Of a DNA stretch of 40,918 nucleotides, positions 1 through 9,506 are shown one piece after another (position 1 is the stretch's first letter; every line of letters starts with the position of its first letter). The stretch covers positions 1 to 40,918 of the forward strand of contig JBNKSV010000019.1 of NCBI GenBank assembly GCA_050297535.1, given 5' to 3'. The position numbers were made by a program, and so were the translations under genes. Source of the DNA: JAAGZL01 sp050297535. GTDB taxonomy: Bacteria > Pseudomonadota > Gammaproteobacteria > Chromatiales > Chromatiaceae. Below the pieces are notes generated by a model. That model saw only the letters and a list, made by a program, of their open reading frames with translations, had not been told where the DNA came from and did not search any database.

Positions 1-577
<577 letters not shown>

Positions 578-723
578 AAGTTTGAACGGTCTCTTTAAAG
601 ATGAGACCAAATCTAGGCTCGATGAATTACTATCGTTTCGTTGGAATTGATAGATGCTTCATCGATATCTCTTGGCCGAAGCCGGGAACCGACGGAGCAC
701 CCACACAAATTACCTAATCATAT

Positions 724-736
724 TGTTAAAGAGCGG
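724..736 (-). promoter_or_regulatory. rRNA leader boxA antitermination site
   Basis: On the minus strand the leader contains CCGCTCTTTAACA, close to the boxA core TGCTCTTTAACA that recruits the NusB/NusE antitermination complex in rRNA operons. It lies about 150 bases upstream of the mature 16S 5' end and downstream of both promoters, as expected. Confidence 0.75.
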
Positions 737-856
737 ATTCAACTTTCGTCGAATCAAGACGGCGAATCATATCAACTTCCGTCTTTTGCCGTCAACAGCT
801 AATTTGCTGTTTTTGGCGTTCAGCATGTAAATATTACGATGCCGAAGGAGGGGCGC

Positions 857-884
857 ATTATACGTCCCTTTAATCGCCGGTCAA
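857..884 (-). promoter_or_regulatory. rRNA operon promoter P2 (sigma-70)
   Basis: Minus strand: -35 TTGACC (884-879), a 16-base spacer and a perfect -10 TATAAT (862-857), followed by the GC-rich discriminator GCGCCCC. A GC-rich discriminator is typical of rRNA promoters under stringent (ppGpp) control. The next gene on this strand is the 16S rRNA. Confidence 0.88.
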
Positions 885-980
885 GAACTTCATGACCCTA
901 TTTTAACCATGCAAAATAGCTGCGATTTCTTGCTGTTGGAGAACTATTTTTCAGTCCCTTCCCAACAGCCGAAGGCGCGC

Positions 981-1034
981 ATTATACGCAGCTGTTAAAA
1001 CCTTGCAACAGTTATTTTAAGTTTTTTTTAAATA
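981..1034 (-). promoter_or_regulatory. rRNA operon promoter P1 with UP element
   Basis: Minus strand: -35 TTGCAA (1008-1003), a 16-base spacer, a perfect -10 TATAAT (986-981) and the GC-rich discriminator GCGCGCC. Immediately upstream, 1009-1034 is almost pure A/T with an A-tract, the form of an rRNA UP element bound by the RNA polymerase alpha subunits. P1 and P2 are 124 bp apart and share the segment CGTATAATGCGC, so the pair resembles the tandem P1/P2 arrangement of E. coli rRNA operons. The -35 is only about 45 bp past the tyrS stop codon. Confidence 0.88.
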
Positions 1035-1037
1035 GCC

Positions 1038-1057
1038 CTGAATCAGGACTGATTCAG
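1038..1057 (-). terminator. possible hairpin at the end of tyrS
   Basis: CTGAATCAG and CTGATTCAG form a perfect 9-bp stem with almost no loop, overlapping the tyrS stop codon. On the minus strand no U-tract follows (an A-tract does), so this is at best a weak or factor-dependent terminator. Some tyrS transcription may run into the rRNA operon. Confidence 0.35.
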
Positions 1058-2259
1058 ACCAGGCTGATCCGGGAGAAACGGCGCTTCCCTACCTGAAATA
1101 CAGCTATGGTACCGGCAACAATCTTCAGGTCTTTATCATCTACCCGCTCACCGTCAATCTTTACCGCACCCTGCTTGATCATACGCATGGCCTCAGATGT
1201 ACTTCCAACCAAACCAGCTTCCTTTAACAGGTTGGCGATAAGCAGGCCGTCTGACCCAGCCTCCAGACTAATCTCAGGCATCTCATCCGGTATCGCGCCT
1301 TTCTGAAAGCGGGCGATGAAGTCCTCTCGCGCCTTGGTAGCGCTGTTGCTGTCGTGGAAGCGCGTGATCAGCTCCTCTGCCAACAGGAACTTGATATCCC
1401 GCGGATTGGCGCCACCCTCTACCTGCTGCTGGAACTGATTGATCTCGGCCATAGACCGGAAACTGAGTAGTTCAAAGTAACGCCACATAAGTTCGTCGGA
1501 GATAGACATGATCTTACCAAACATGTCGTCCGGAGCATCGGTTATACCAATATAGTTACCCAAGGACTTGGACATCTTTTGCACCCCGTCCAGCCCTTCC
1601 AGGATCGGCATGGTCAGGCATACCTGCGGTTCCTGGCCGTAGGACTCCTGCAACTGACGTCCTACCAGCAGATTGAACTTCTGATCGGTGCCGCCCAGCT
1701 CCACATCCGCCCGCATAGCCACCGAGTCATAGCCCTGTACCAATGGATAGAGAAACTCGTGGACTGAGATAGACTGCCCACCTTTATAGCGCTTATTGAA
1801 ATCGTCCCGTTCCAGCATGCGCGCCACGGTATGCTTTGCCGCCAGCTGGATCATGTCAGCGGCGCTCATAGCCCCCATCCATGAGGAGTTAAACATTACT
1901 GTGGTCTTTTCGGCATCCAGGATCTTGAACACCTGATGTTCGTATGTCTTGGCGTTCTCCAGCACCTCTTCCCTGGTAAGAGGCGGACGGGTAGCGCTCT
2001 TACCGGTGGGATCGCCTATCATGGCGGTAAAATCACCGATCAGGAACATCACCTCGTGGCCAAGGTCCTGAAACTGCCGCAACTTATTGATCAGAACGGT
2101 GTGGCCCAGATGCAGATCCGGTGCGGTGGGATCAAAACCAGCCTTGATCTTCAATGGCTTCCCACGCTCCAGCTTCTTCACCAGACCCTCTTCCAACAGG
2201 ATCTCCTCGGCACCACGCTTGATGAGTTCCATAGACTCTGTGACAGATGTCATAACCAT
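1054..2259 (-). CDS. tyrS: tyrosyl-tRNA synthetase
   Basis: Cytoplasmic class I aminoacyl-tRNA synthetase that charges tRNA-Tyr. The 401-residue product has the HIGH-type motif HLGH at residues 50-53, the KMSKS loop at 228-232, the tyrosine-site segment VELGGTDQKFN near 186-196 and a C-terminal S4 RNA-binding domain (MIKQGAVKIDGERV). The length and HLGH/KMSKS form fit the shorter TyrS subclass found in Pseudomonas and many gammaproteobacteria. The start could be 2259 or the in-frame ATG at 2253, which sits better behind the AGAGAGA stretch. It runs into the rRNA promoters and is divergent from the M23 peptidase gene, with a 240-bp shared upstream region in which no convincing T-box or riboswitch is visible. 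Confidence 0.97.
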   Translation of the reverse strand: MVMTSVTESMELIKRGAEEILLEEGLVKKLERGKPLKIKAGFDPTAPDLHLGHTVLINKLRQFQDLGHEVMFLIGDFTAMIGDPTGKSATRPPLTREEVLENAKTYEHQVFKILDAEKTTVMFNSSWMGAMSAADMIQLAAKHTVARMLERDDFNKRYKGGQSISVHEFLYPLVQGYDSVAMRADVELGGTDQKFNLLVGRQLQESYGQEPQVCLTMPILEGLDGVQKMSKSLGNYIGITDAPDDMFGKIMSISDELMWRYFELLSFRSMAEINQFQQQVEGGANPRDIKFLLAEELITRFHDSNSATKAREDFIARFQKGAIPDEMPEISLEAGSDGLLIANLLKEAGLVGSTSEAMRMIKQGAVKIDGERVDDKDLKIVAGTIAVFQVGKRRFSRISLV

Positions 2260-2539
2260 TCTCTCTTAAACTAAATTATTATCGCGCTATTCAGGGGCGC
2301 ACAATGTACTAGATGGAGCAGAAAAAGTAACCTTATTAGAGATTATGGGGATAATTATTACCGATTTAAGGTCGTATATCTCTCCTGCGGGCCAAAATTC
2401 GAACCATCCAGAACCCGGCCCCAGAAAGAATTTTCTGTGAAAAACATCACGTTTGCGACATAATAGCCTATTAATTTAAGAATCAAACACACACTGCCGT
2501 ATGATTAAACAGCATAGATTGAACACCACCAGGATCGAC

Positions 2540-4015
2540 ATGCCGAGCCAACGGAGAAAACGCCGAGGGCTGGCTTTATTAGCCGTACCAGCACTCATAA
2601 TCTGCGCCTCCGCGATCTATGCCTCAATAATTCGCGACCATTCGACAGCTACTACCGACGTTATTGCCCCTCATGAGAACAACCAAAACCTGGTCTTAGC
2701 CTCGCCAGATATGCTGCAAGACAGTCTGCCACGATTCTCGGCAGAGAATGATATCCCTCCTGAACCAGAATACTTAAGCGCACAATCCATGGCCGACGCC
2801 CTTCTGGAACCTGATATACAGCAGCCAATACTCCCCACCAACTACGATATGACCTCTTCCCAGGACTCGCAGGACGAGGCACAAACAGTGGATAACGAGG
2901 CCATCCCGGGAAGATGGCTGGAAGAGACGGTTAAAAGCGGCGATTCACTGGCATTGATCTTCGACCGCCTGGGACTGACGGCCAAGCAGTTGCATGCCAT
3001 CACGCACAGCAGCGAGGAGGCGGAGCAACTCGCTGACATCAGACCAGGGGAATCTCTACGAGTAAGACTGGACGACCAGGATCGTCTGCTTGAGTTGGTC
3101 TATCAGCATAACGCGGTAAAGTCCCTGCACATCACTCCACATGAGGACGGCTTTCAGACCAGGACCGAAACCAAGGAACCGGAGCCGCGCACCGGCTACC
3201 TATCCGGGAGCATAACCAGCTCTTTTTACGTCAGCGCCAAAAAGGCCGGTCTGTCTGACGCCCTGATCATGGACTTGGCAACCATCTTCGGTTGGGATAT
3301 AGACTTTGCCCTGGAGATAAGGGAAGGCGACAGCTTCTCGGTTATATTTGAAGAGGACTTCGTAGGCAGCGATAAATACGGCAGCGGTCGCATATTGGCG
3401 GCAGAATTCACCAATCATGGTAAGACCTACCGCGCCATCCGCTACGAGAAAGATAACGGGGATTACGACTACTACTCGCCAGACGGCAAGAGCATGCGCA
3501 AGGCCTTTCTGCGCGCACCAGTGGACTTTCGGCGTATCTCCTCACGCTTTTCCAAAGAACGCTACCATCCGGTCCTGGGTAAGAAACGCCCACATCGCGG
3601 CGTGGATTATGCCGCAGCCATCGGCACCCCCATTAAGGCAGCAGGCGATGGCAAGGTGGTATTCCGCGGCTCCAAGAGCGGTTACGGAAACACCGTAATC
3701 ATTAAACACGGCAGTCAATACTCTACCCTATATGGGCACATGTCACGCTTCCGCAGCGCGGTAAAGAATGGTTCCAAGGTGCGTCAGGGAGACGTTATAG
3801 GCTATGTAGGCAAGACCGGACTGGCCACCGGACCACACCTCCATTATGAATTCCGCATAAACGGCCTACACAAGAATCCACTTACGGTAAAACTGCCGGC
3901 CTCAGCACCGATTGAAAACAGATACAAAGAGGATTTCCTCAGGATCAGCAGACAGTACGTCGCCACCCTGGAGCTACTCAGCCGCTCATTGTTGGCTCAA
4001 GCTACAACCGAGTAA
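2540..4015 (+). CDS. M23 family metallopeptidase with LysM-like/OapA domain
   Basis: Predicted inner-membrane-anchored peptidoglycan DD-endopeptidase of the MepM/YebA type, acting in the periplasm during wall growth. After a basic N-terminus (RRKRR) there is one hydrophobic anchor (GLALLAVPALIICASAIYA). A LysM/OapA-like segment follows (WLEETVKSGDSLALIFDRLGL), and the C-terminal LytM domain carries the zinc motifs HRGVDY and HLHYEF. A longer frame opens at 2501, but AGGA at 2531-2534 sits well before the ATG at 2540, giving 491 residues. anmK begins 13 bp after its stop, so the two are probably co-transcribed. From memory, the same neighbour pair occurs in Pseudomonas. Confidence 0.92.
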   Translation: MPSQRRKRRGLALLAVPALIICASAIYASIIRDHSTATTDVIAPHENNQNLVLASPDMLQDSLPRFSAENDIPPEPEYLSAQSMADALLEPDIQQPILPTNYDMTSSQDSQDEAQTVDNEAIPGRWLEETVKSGDSLALIFDRLGLTAKQLHAITHSSEEAEQLADIRPGESLRVRLDDQDRLLELVYQHNAVKSLHITPHEDGFQTRTETKEPEPRTGYLSGSITSSFYVSAKKAGLSDALIMDLATIFGWDIDFALEIREGDSFSVIFEEDFVGSDKYGSGRILAAEFTNHGKTYRAIRYEKDNGDYDYYSPDGKSMRKAFLRAPVDFRRISSRFSKERYHPVLGKKRPHRGVDYAAAIGTPIKAAGDGKVVFRGSKSGYGNTVIIKHGSQYSTLYGHMSRFRSAVKNGSKVRQGDVIGYVGKTGLATGPHLHYEFRINGLHKNPLTVKLPASAPIENRYKEDFLRISRQYVATLELLSRSLLAQATTE

Positions 4016-4028
4016 TCAAATCCAACCT

Positions 4029-5150
4029 ATGGAACACGGCCTATACATCGGGATCATGTCAGGCACCAGCATGGACGGTATTGATGCAGTCCTGGTGGAG
4101 TTTCATACCCAAGGCCACACCCACATAGCCAGCCACAACCAGCCCTGGCCACAGAAACTGCAACAACAACTCAGAGAACTGTCTCAGCCAGGAGACAATG
4201 AGATAGAACGCTTGGGTATACTGGATGCAGCGGTTGCAGAAGAGTTCGCGCACTGCGCCCTGAACCTACTCAAACAGACTAATACCGATCCGAACAAGAT
4301 CGCGGCCATCGGCAGCCACGGCCAGACCATCCGGCACCGTCCGAAGACCACGCCGCCATTCACCCTGCAGATCGGCGACCCCAACCGCATTGCTGAACTG
4401 ACCGGCATAACCACGGTAGCTGACTTCAGACGTCGAGACATCGCGGCCGGAGGCCAGGGCGCACCCCTGGTCTGCGCATTTCACGAAGCCACGCTCCGGG
4501 TAGAGGATGAGACCAGGGCGATACTTAACATCGGCGGCATAGCCAACATCACACTACTTCCCGCTGACTGCAAAATCCCTGTTCTTGGTTTCGATACCGG
4601 TCCCGGCAATACCCTGCTTGACGCCTGGACCAGAAGACATCTTGGCACACAATATGACGAGGATGGCGCCTGGGCCGCCGTAGGCGATGCAGATCAGGCG
4701 CTGCTGAAAGAGCTACTCAATGACAACTACCTGGAACTAAGGCCCCCAAAAAGCACCGGACCGGAATATTTCAATCTGGCTTGGCTTGATGCCATCCTCA
4801 ACAGATTGCCACCGCTAGACCCACAGGATATACAGGCCACGCTGGTGGATTTTACGGCCATTACCATCGCTCAAGCCGTTCAAAGAGAGGCTGCGGGATG
4901 CCGCGTCGTGATCGCCTGCGGTGGCGGCGTACATAACCAGAAATTGATGGCAAGACTACAGCAAGAACTTGGAGATACTACGCTCGAGACCTCGGGGAAT
5001 TATGGAATCGACCCAGACAGCGTTGAGGCCATCGCATTTGCCTGGCTGGCCAAACAGACCCTGCTTGGTTTGCCTGGGAACATTCCATCGGTTACCGGCG
5101 CCTCCGGTCCCAGAGTACTTGGCGGCATATATCCAGCCGCCAAGTTTTAG
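4029..5150 (+). CDS. anmK: anhydro-N-acetylmuramic acid kinase
   Basis: Cytoplasmic sugar kinase that opens the 1,6-anhydro ring of anhydroMurNAc while phosphorylating it to MurNAc-6-P, a step in cell-wall recycling. The product (373 residues, close to the family's usual 369) starts MEHGLYIGIMSGTSMDGID, the family's glycine-rich ATP-binding N-terminus. It also has GSHGQTIRH and GFDTGPGN. The frame is open from 3912 within the preceding gene, but homology begins at this ATG. It sits behind the M23 peptidase gene, so one operon would carry both wall hydrolysis and recycling. It converges on erpA with only 5 bp between stops. Confidence 0.96.
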   Translation: MEHGLYIGIMSGTSMDGIDAVLVEFHTQGHTHIASHNQPWPQKLQQQLRELSQPGDNEIERLGILDAAVAEEFAHCALNLLKQTNTDPNKIAAIGSHGQTIRHRPKTTPPFTLQIGDPNRIAELTGITTVADFRRRDIAAGGQGAPLVCAFHEATLRVEDETRAILNIGGIANITLLPADCKIPVLGFDTGPGNTLLDAWTRRHLGTQYDEDGAWAAVGDADQALLKELLNDNYLELRPPKSTGPEYFNLAWLDAILNRLPPLDPQDIQATLVDFTAITIAQAVQREAAGCRVVIACGGGVHNQKLMARLQQELGDTTLETSGNYGIDPDSVEAIAFAWLAKQTLLGLPGNIPSVTGASGPRVLGGIYPAAKF

Positions 5151-5155
5151 AGGAA

Positions 5156-5503
5156 TCAGGCTGAGAAAGACGACCCGCAACCGCAGGTGGTTGTAGCATT
5201 CGGATTGCGTATAACGAATTGGGCGCCACGCAGGTCCTCCACATAATCGATCTCGGCCCCCACCAGATATTGCATACTCATCGGGTCTATCAACAGGCCC
5301 ACCCCGTCCGTCTCGACCCTAACATCGCCTTCGCCTGCATTCTCATCAAAGGTAAACCCGTACTGAAAACCGGAACAACCTCCACCCTGAATATATATCC
5401 GCAGGTTCAGGGCAGGATTCCCCTCCTCCTTGATAAGGGCCGCCACCTTGGCCGCCGCAGCCGAGGTAAAAACCAAAGGGCTATCTGTATCTTTATCGCT
5501 CAC
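5156..5503 (-). CDS. erpA: A-type iron-sulfur cluster carrier ErpA
   Basis: Cytoplasmic A-type carrier that delivers Fe-S clusters to apoproteins, including the isoprenoid enzymes IspG/IspH in E. coli. The 115-residue product has all three ligand cysteines: C43 in GGGCSGFQYG, and C107 and C109 in TTCGCGSSF at the C-terminus. The segment GLLIDPMSMQYLVGAEIDYVEDL is characteristic of ErpA rather than IscA. It is the last gene of the argC-DUF6776-bactofilin-erpA run, 112 bp after the bactofilin start. A second, atypical A-type protein is encoded at 16204-16596. Confidence 0.96.
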   Translation of the reverse strand: MSDKDTDSPLVFTSAAAAKVAALIKEEGNPALNLRIYIQGGGCSGFQYGFTFDENAGEGDVRVETDGVGLLIDPMSMQYLVGAEIDYVEDLRGAQFVIRNPNATTTCGCGSSFSA

Positions 5504-5615
5504 AACATCTTCTCCTCGGAACTCAAGAACTTAAGTATATGGTGATTAATTCTGACACACGAACCTCCAACATCACCTACCATCAACTCCGGTCCCTGAT
5601 AACAAAATCACACCA

Positions 5616-6059
5616 TTATAAATCCGTCATACTGGTCTGACTGGGCTTTTTCTGCTCTGCCTTTCCCTTGGCCGCATTTCCGTCATAACCGATTCTGCGC
5701 TGCGGGGAATCAGAATGGATCAGTTGGCCATTCACCGACGCCCCCATCGCCATCTCTAACAAATTATAGTAGACCGTTCCAGTAACCTTCGCCTTGGGCG
5801 CCAGTTCAACCCTGTGGCCACCATACACATCGCCATTTACTTCACCGTTTATAACAACGTTCGGGACATGGATATCGCCATCAATCACCCCCTGTTCACT
5901 AAGGGTAAGGGCCGAGGTACTGTCAGGCTCTGCCTGCACATTTCCCTTGATGCGTCCGTCCACATGCAGCCCGCCAGAGAACACAATATTCCCCACGATC
6001 TCTGTTCCGCCACCAATCACGGTCGCAATCTTTGTTGCCTTTGATTTTCCGAATGCCAT
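5616..6059 (-). CDS. bactofilin family cytoskeletal protein
   Basis: Bactofilins polymerise without nucleotide into filaments at the inner membrane and serve as scaffolds for wall synthesis or polar localisation. The 147-residue protein has a short N-terminus and then the right-handed beta-helix repeats of the DUF583 domain (TVIGGGTEIVGNIVFSGGLHVDGRIKGNV through GSVNGQLIH-like turns at about residues 14-118). A polar, lysine-rich C-terminal tail follows. GAGGAATAATT precedes the ATG. It is 34 bp downstream of the DUF6776-like gene and likely in its operon. The specific partner in this organism is unknown. Confidence 0.92.
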   Translation of the reverse strand: MAFGKSKATKIATVIGGGTEIVGNIVFSGGLHVDGRIKGNVQAEPDSTSALTLSEQGVIDGDIHVPNVVINGEVNGDVYGGHRVELAPKAKVTGTVYYNLLEMAMGASVNGQLIHSDSPQRRIGYDGNAAKGKAEQKKPSQTSMTDL

Positions 6060-6093
6060 AATTATTCCTCGATTAGTCTGAATCGGTATAGTT

Positions 6094-6849
6094 TTAGCTT
6101 GTCACTACCCATTTGAAACTCTTCTTAACGGGCTTAAATTTATCACCCTCGGGTTTGATCTCTATTGTAACACCAGATGGTTTGAATCCATCCGGGATCA
6201 GAAATTCCCCTTCTATATTCTGAAAATATTTGAACCGCATCTTGACCTCTTCCTGTCCATCTTTATCAACCTTCGACAGTGGCAATGCGCGTTGTTCTCC
6301 ATTCTGTTCTCCTGTCAGTTCCACATACACCGCGCCCTCAAGATACTCCGAATCTTTTATCACCTTACTCACGGTAAAGGCATATAAAAAGCTGTTTTCA
6401 TCCTTGCCCGGCTCCAGCTTTAACCATTGCAAGTGCAGTATACCTTTACCCAACTTGGATGAGATCATGCCCCTCAAGAACACCAACTCCTCTTCCATCT
6501 TAAGGCGTTCGTCCTGATAAGACTTCAACTGACCCTGAACCATGGATAGTGACTGCTGATCTATCTCTCGCAGATGCTCCATCTTGGTGTATTTTTCCTG
6601 CAGATCCACATTCTTTTTCATCAGGTCGCTGATGGTATCCCTCTGGCTGTCTATCTCATTTTCCAATGACCTAACCTGCGACCCGAATAGATCCTTGCCA
6701 TCCACAACAGGCGAATACCAGATCATCAACAACATACCAGCCAACACCATTACCAGAATTACCGCAATAGCCAGATAGTATCTGGGAACCACCGGATGAT
6801 GGCTGATACTTGGCATCCGGCGTTGTTTGCCAAACATGGCATCTATCAT
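6094..6849 (-). CDS. membrane-anchored coiled-coil protein (DUF6776-like)
   Basis: A 251-residue protein with a basic cytoplasmic N-terminus (FGKQRRMPSISHHP), one membrane segment (YYLAIAVILVMVLAGMLLMIWY) and a long heptad-rich coiled coil (about residues 58-130: LENEIDSQRDTISDLMKKNVDLQEKY and onward). A beta-rich C-terminal domain ends PVKKSFKWVV. The architecture and position before a bactofilin gene match the uncharacterised family I know as DUF6776. A role in anchoring or positioning the bactofilin scaffold is inference from the neighbourhood only. Start codons at 6849 and 6837 are both possible. Confidence 0.8.
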   Translation of the reverse strand: MIDAMFGKQRRMPSISHHPVVPRYYLAIAVILVMVLAGMLLMIWYSPVVDGKDLFGSQVRSLENEIDSQRDTISDLMKKNVDLQEKYTKMEHLREIDQQSLSMVQGQLKSYQDERLKMEEELVFLRGMISSKLGKGILHLQWLKLEPGKDENSFLYAFTVSKVIKDSEYLEGAVYVELTGEQNGEQRALPLSKVDKDGQEEVKMRFKYFQNIEGEFLIPDGFKPSGVTIEIKPEGDKFKPVKKSFKWVVTS

Positions 6850-6906
6850 CGCGCTTCACCCAACAGATATGTTTAGACCCGGCAGATTGCAATCTCGCAA
6901 TCAATA

Positions 6907-7935
6907 TTATGGAAGCAATGCCACAGCATCCAGACCGAGTTTTTCTTCCAGTCCAAACATGAGATTCATGTTCTGGACCGCCTGTCCGGCCGCTCCTTTC
7001 ACCAGATTATCAATCACGGATAAGACCACAACCATATTACCGTTTTGTGGACGGTGCACCGCGATCCTGCACATATTACTGCCACGGACGCTACGGGTCT
7101 CCGGATGACTGCCGACAGGCAACACATCTACAAACGGTTCACCAGCGTAGTATTCCTCAAACAGTTTCTGTACATCGACCTGGCCATTTATATGACCATA
7201 GAGGGTGGCGTGAATTCCCCGAACCATGGGTACCAGATGTGGCACAAAGGTCAGGGCGACACCATTTTTTGCTATATGCGAAAGGGTTTGTGATATCTCA
7301 GGAAGATGCCTGTGACCGGGAACGGCATAGGCCTTAAAGCTCTCGCCACACTCCCCCATCAGGGTCCCCACGCTGGCCTTACGCCCGGCGCCACTTACGC
7401 CAGACTTGGCGTCGGCAATCAGATTATCCAGATTCAGCAACCCCCGCTCCAGCAAGGGCAGGAACCCAAGCGTAACTGCGGTTGGATAACAGCCGGGATT
7501 CGCCACCAGACGCGCCTGCCTGATGGCATCCCGGTTTATCTCCGGTAGGCCATACACCGCCTCGGCCAGCAAATCGGGGCAGGCGTGCGGCATCCCATAC
7601 CATTGATCCCATTGCGCTGGATCCTGCAACCGGAAATCTGCTGCCAAGTCGACGACCCGCACGCCACTGTCCAGCAACGCCGGGACCATCTGCATGGCAG
7701 TGCCATTAGGCGTGGCGAAGAAGACCAGGTCGCACACCCGCAACCTAGAGAGTTCAGGTTCACTGAACTCAAGATCAACTATGCCCCGCAGATTTGGGAA
7801 CAGGTCAGCCACCCTGGTCCCGGCCTCCGAACGCGAGGTGATCACGCACAACTCCACCTCCGGATGCAGCGCCAAGATGCGTAGCAACTCTACCCCGGTG
7901 TAACCTGTACCGCCGACTATTCCAACCTTGATCAT
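6907..7935 (-). CDS. argC: N-acetyl-gamma-glutamyl-phosphate reductase
   Basis: Third enzyme of arginine biosynthesis; reduces N-acetyl-glutamyl phosphate to the semialdehyde with NADPH in the cytoplasm. The 342-residue product begins with the NADP-binding motif GIVGGTGYTGVELLR. It carries the catalytic cysteine C149 in VANPGCYPTA and the family block KSGVSGAGRKAS. No other arginine gene is nearby, as is common when arg genes are scattered. It is followed by the DUF6776-like gene after 57 bp, apparently heading the run that ends in erpA. No ArgR box could be confirmed upstream by eye. Confidence 0.96.
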   Translation of the reverse strand: MIKVGIVGGTGYTGVELLRILALHPEVELCVITSRSEAGTRVADLFPNLRGIVDLEFSEPELSRLRVCDLVFFATPNGTAMQMVPALLDSGVRVVDLAADFRLQDPAQWDQWYGMPHACPDLLAEAVYGLPEINRDAIRQARLVANPGCYPTAVTLGFLPLLERGLLNLDNLIADAKSGVSGAGRKASVGTLMGECGESFKAYAVPGHRHLPEISQTLSHIAKNGVALTFVPHLVPMVRGIHATLYGHINGQVDVQKLFEEYYAGEPFVDVLPVGSHPETRSVRGSNMCRIAVHRPQNGNMVVVLSVIDNLVKGAAGQAVQNMNLMFGLEEKLGLDAVALLP

Positions 7936-8329
7936 ACCTGGAACCTATAAATCACCGCATCCATGTGCTTTGTACATCCTGCTATATGTAAAGAAACCAC
8001 CTATTAGCTCAGGGGTTTTATGGCGCAGGGGTGGCCAATATTTTTATCGCCGCAGGCGATTACGCAGGAAATTAACAACCGATCTTTCCTAGAAAGGCGG
8101 CCAACCAGCCGCCAGAACCCAACAAAGGCGCATCCTTCCCGCTATCTCCCCGCCATTTTCATGGCAATTCCACGAACACGCCATTCGAACGAATATATTC
8201 TCACCACTAAACCAAGTCAAATAACCGAACATTAGCGCCCCGTGTACGGGATAAAGATGAAACCAGAACCTCAAACCGCGGTCCATTCATGTACAATAAA
8301 CGCACCGAATCAGCCTAAAGGTCAACCTC
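7936..8329. other. intergenic stretch, no gene seen
   Basis: 394 bp between divergent argC and the DUF4126 gene. It contains two small perfect hairpins, ATCGCC-GCA-GGCGAT near 8046-8060 and GGCGGC-CAACCA-GCCGCC at 8096-8113, neither followed by a U-tract. Short frames here lack homology or a ribosome site. Promoters for both flanking genes must lie here, but none is clear. Confidence 0.5.
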
Positions 8330-9028
8330 ATGGAAACAATTCAAGCTATTTCCCTTACCCTGGGCGTGGCATGGGCCGCTGGCATAAATCTATATGCGGC
8401 GATCTTGGTTCTTGGTTACCTGGGCGCTAGCGGCAGCGTTGCTCTGCCGCCCGACCTACAGATCCTTACCAACCCTGCGGTTATGATGGCGGCCGGTTTC
8501 ATGTACTGCGTTGAGTTCTTCGCCGACAAGGTACCGGGTGTGGACACGGGCTGGGATGCCATGCATACCTTTATCCGCATCCCGGCGGGCGCCCTGCTCG
8601 CAGCCAGCATGGCCCAGGGCCTGGATATGGGGCCTGCGGCCGAGTTGGTCGCTTTGATCCTCGGGGGTGGACTATCCGCTACCAGCCACCTGACCAAGAC
8701 GGGAAGCCGGGTGCTGATCAACACCTCGCCGGAACCATTCAGTAACTGGGCCGCATCCATCACCGAAGATCTGGTGGTGATCGGCGGACTCTGGGCCTCT
8801 CTGCAGCATCCATGGCTGTTTATTCTGGCCCTGATCGGCTTCCTCCTGATCGTGGCATGGTTACTACCCAAGATCTGGCGCGCACTGAAACGCATCTTCC
8901 GGGCAATCGGCGAATTTTTCCGCGGCAAATCGAAGGCTGATTCCACACAAGCAGAAAACTCCGCCAGCAAGCGCGAAGAGATACTACAAGCCCTCTACCA
9001 TGACGCCAGCGAAGACCCAAAGGCTTGA
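8330..9028 (+). CDS. DUF4126 family membrane protein
   Basis: A 232-residue integral membrane protein matching the uncharacterised DUF4126 family. The N-terminal part is TIQAISLTLGVAWAAGINLYAAILVLGYLG; next comes the segment EFFADKVPGVDTGWDAMHTFIRIPAGALLAAS, which I associate with the family. Further hydrophobic segments include one near 160-185 (WLFILALIGFLLIVAWLLPKIW). The tail is charged and soluble. No biochemical function is established. hemJ begins 58 bp downstream on the same strand, so the two are probably one transcript. Confidence 0.85.
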   Translation: METIQAISLTLGVAWAAGINLYAAILVLGYLGASGSVALPPDLQILTNPAVMMAAGFMYCVEFFADKVPGVDTGWDAMHTFIRIPAGALLAASMAQGLDMGPAAELVALILGGGLSATSHLTKTGSRVLINTSPEPFSNWAASITEDLVVIGGLWASLQHPWLFILALIGFLLIVAWLLPKIWRALKRIFRAIGEFFRGKSKADSTQAENSASKREEILQALYHDASEDPKA

Positions 9029-9086
9029 ACAATCGGTATATAATCCACACCCAGCGGTAAAATCCAGATAAGAAGGAAAATAAAAG

Positions 9087-9506
9087 ATGTGGCTTAAGGC
9101 CTTCCATTTGATCTTTATGGTGACCTGGTTTGCGGGGATATTCTATCTCCCCAGGCTGTTTGTCTACCACGCCATGACCGAGGACGAAGCAGGAAAAGAG
9201 CGCTTCAAGATCATGGAGCGCAAACTCTATTACTTCACCCTGCCCTGGATGATCCTCAACCTGTTTTTCGGATTCTGGATGTTATACGACTACGCCTGGG
9301 CCGCATTCGGCAGTAATCTCTGGCTGCATATCAAACTTGTCCTGATCGCCCTGCTGGTGGCCTACCAACTCTATTGCGGAAAACTGATGCGGGATTTCGC
9401 TGCTGATCGCAACCAGCACAGTCACACATGGTATCGTTGGTTCAACGAAGGCCCGGTTCTGGTGTTGTTTGCCATAGTCCTGCTGGCAGGCCTCAAGCCG
9501 TTCTAA
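9087..9506 (+). CDS. hemJ: protoporphyrinogen IX oxidase HemJ (UPF0093)
   Basis: Inner-membrane enzyme that oxidises protoporphyrinogen IX to protoporphyrin IX in haem synthesis, in bacteria lacking HemG/HemY. The 139-residue protein has four membrane segments and the HemJ signature start: KAFHLIFMVTWFAGIFYLPRLFVYH, with the conserved histidines at the beginning and end of that stretch. It also has the conserved WLHIKLVLI and ends in a hydrophobic VLVLFAIVLLAGLKPF. AGAAGGA precedes the ATG. hemL lies about 9 kb away in the same window, but no other haem gene adjoins. Confidence 0.9.
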   Translation: MWLKAFHLIFMVTWFAGIFYLPRLFVYHAMTEDEAGKERFKIMERKLYYFTLPWMILNLFFGFWMLYDYAWAAFGSNLWLHIKLVLIALLVAYQLYCGKLMRDFAADRNQHSHTWYRWFNEGPVLVLFAIVLLAGLKPF

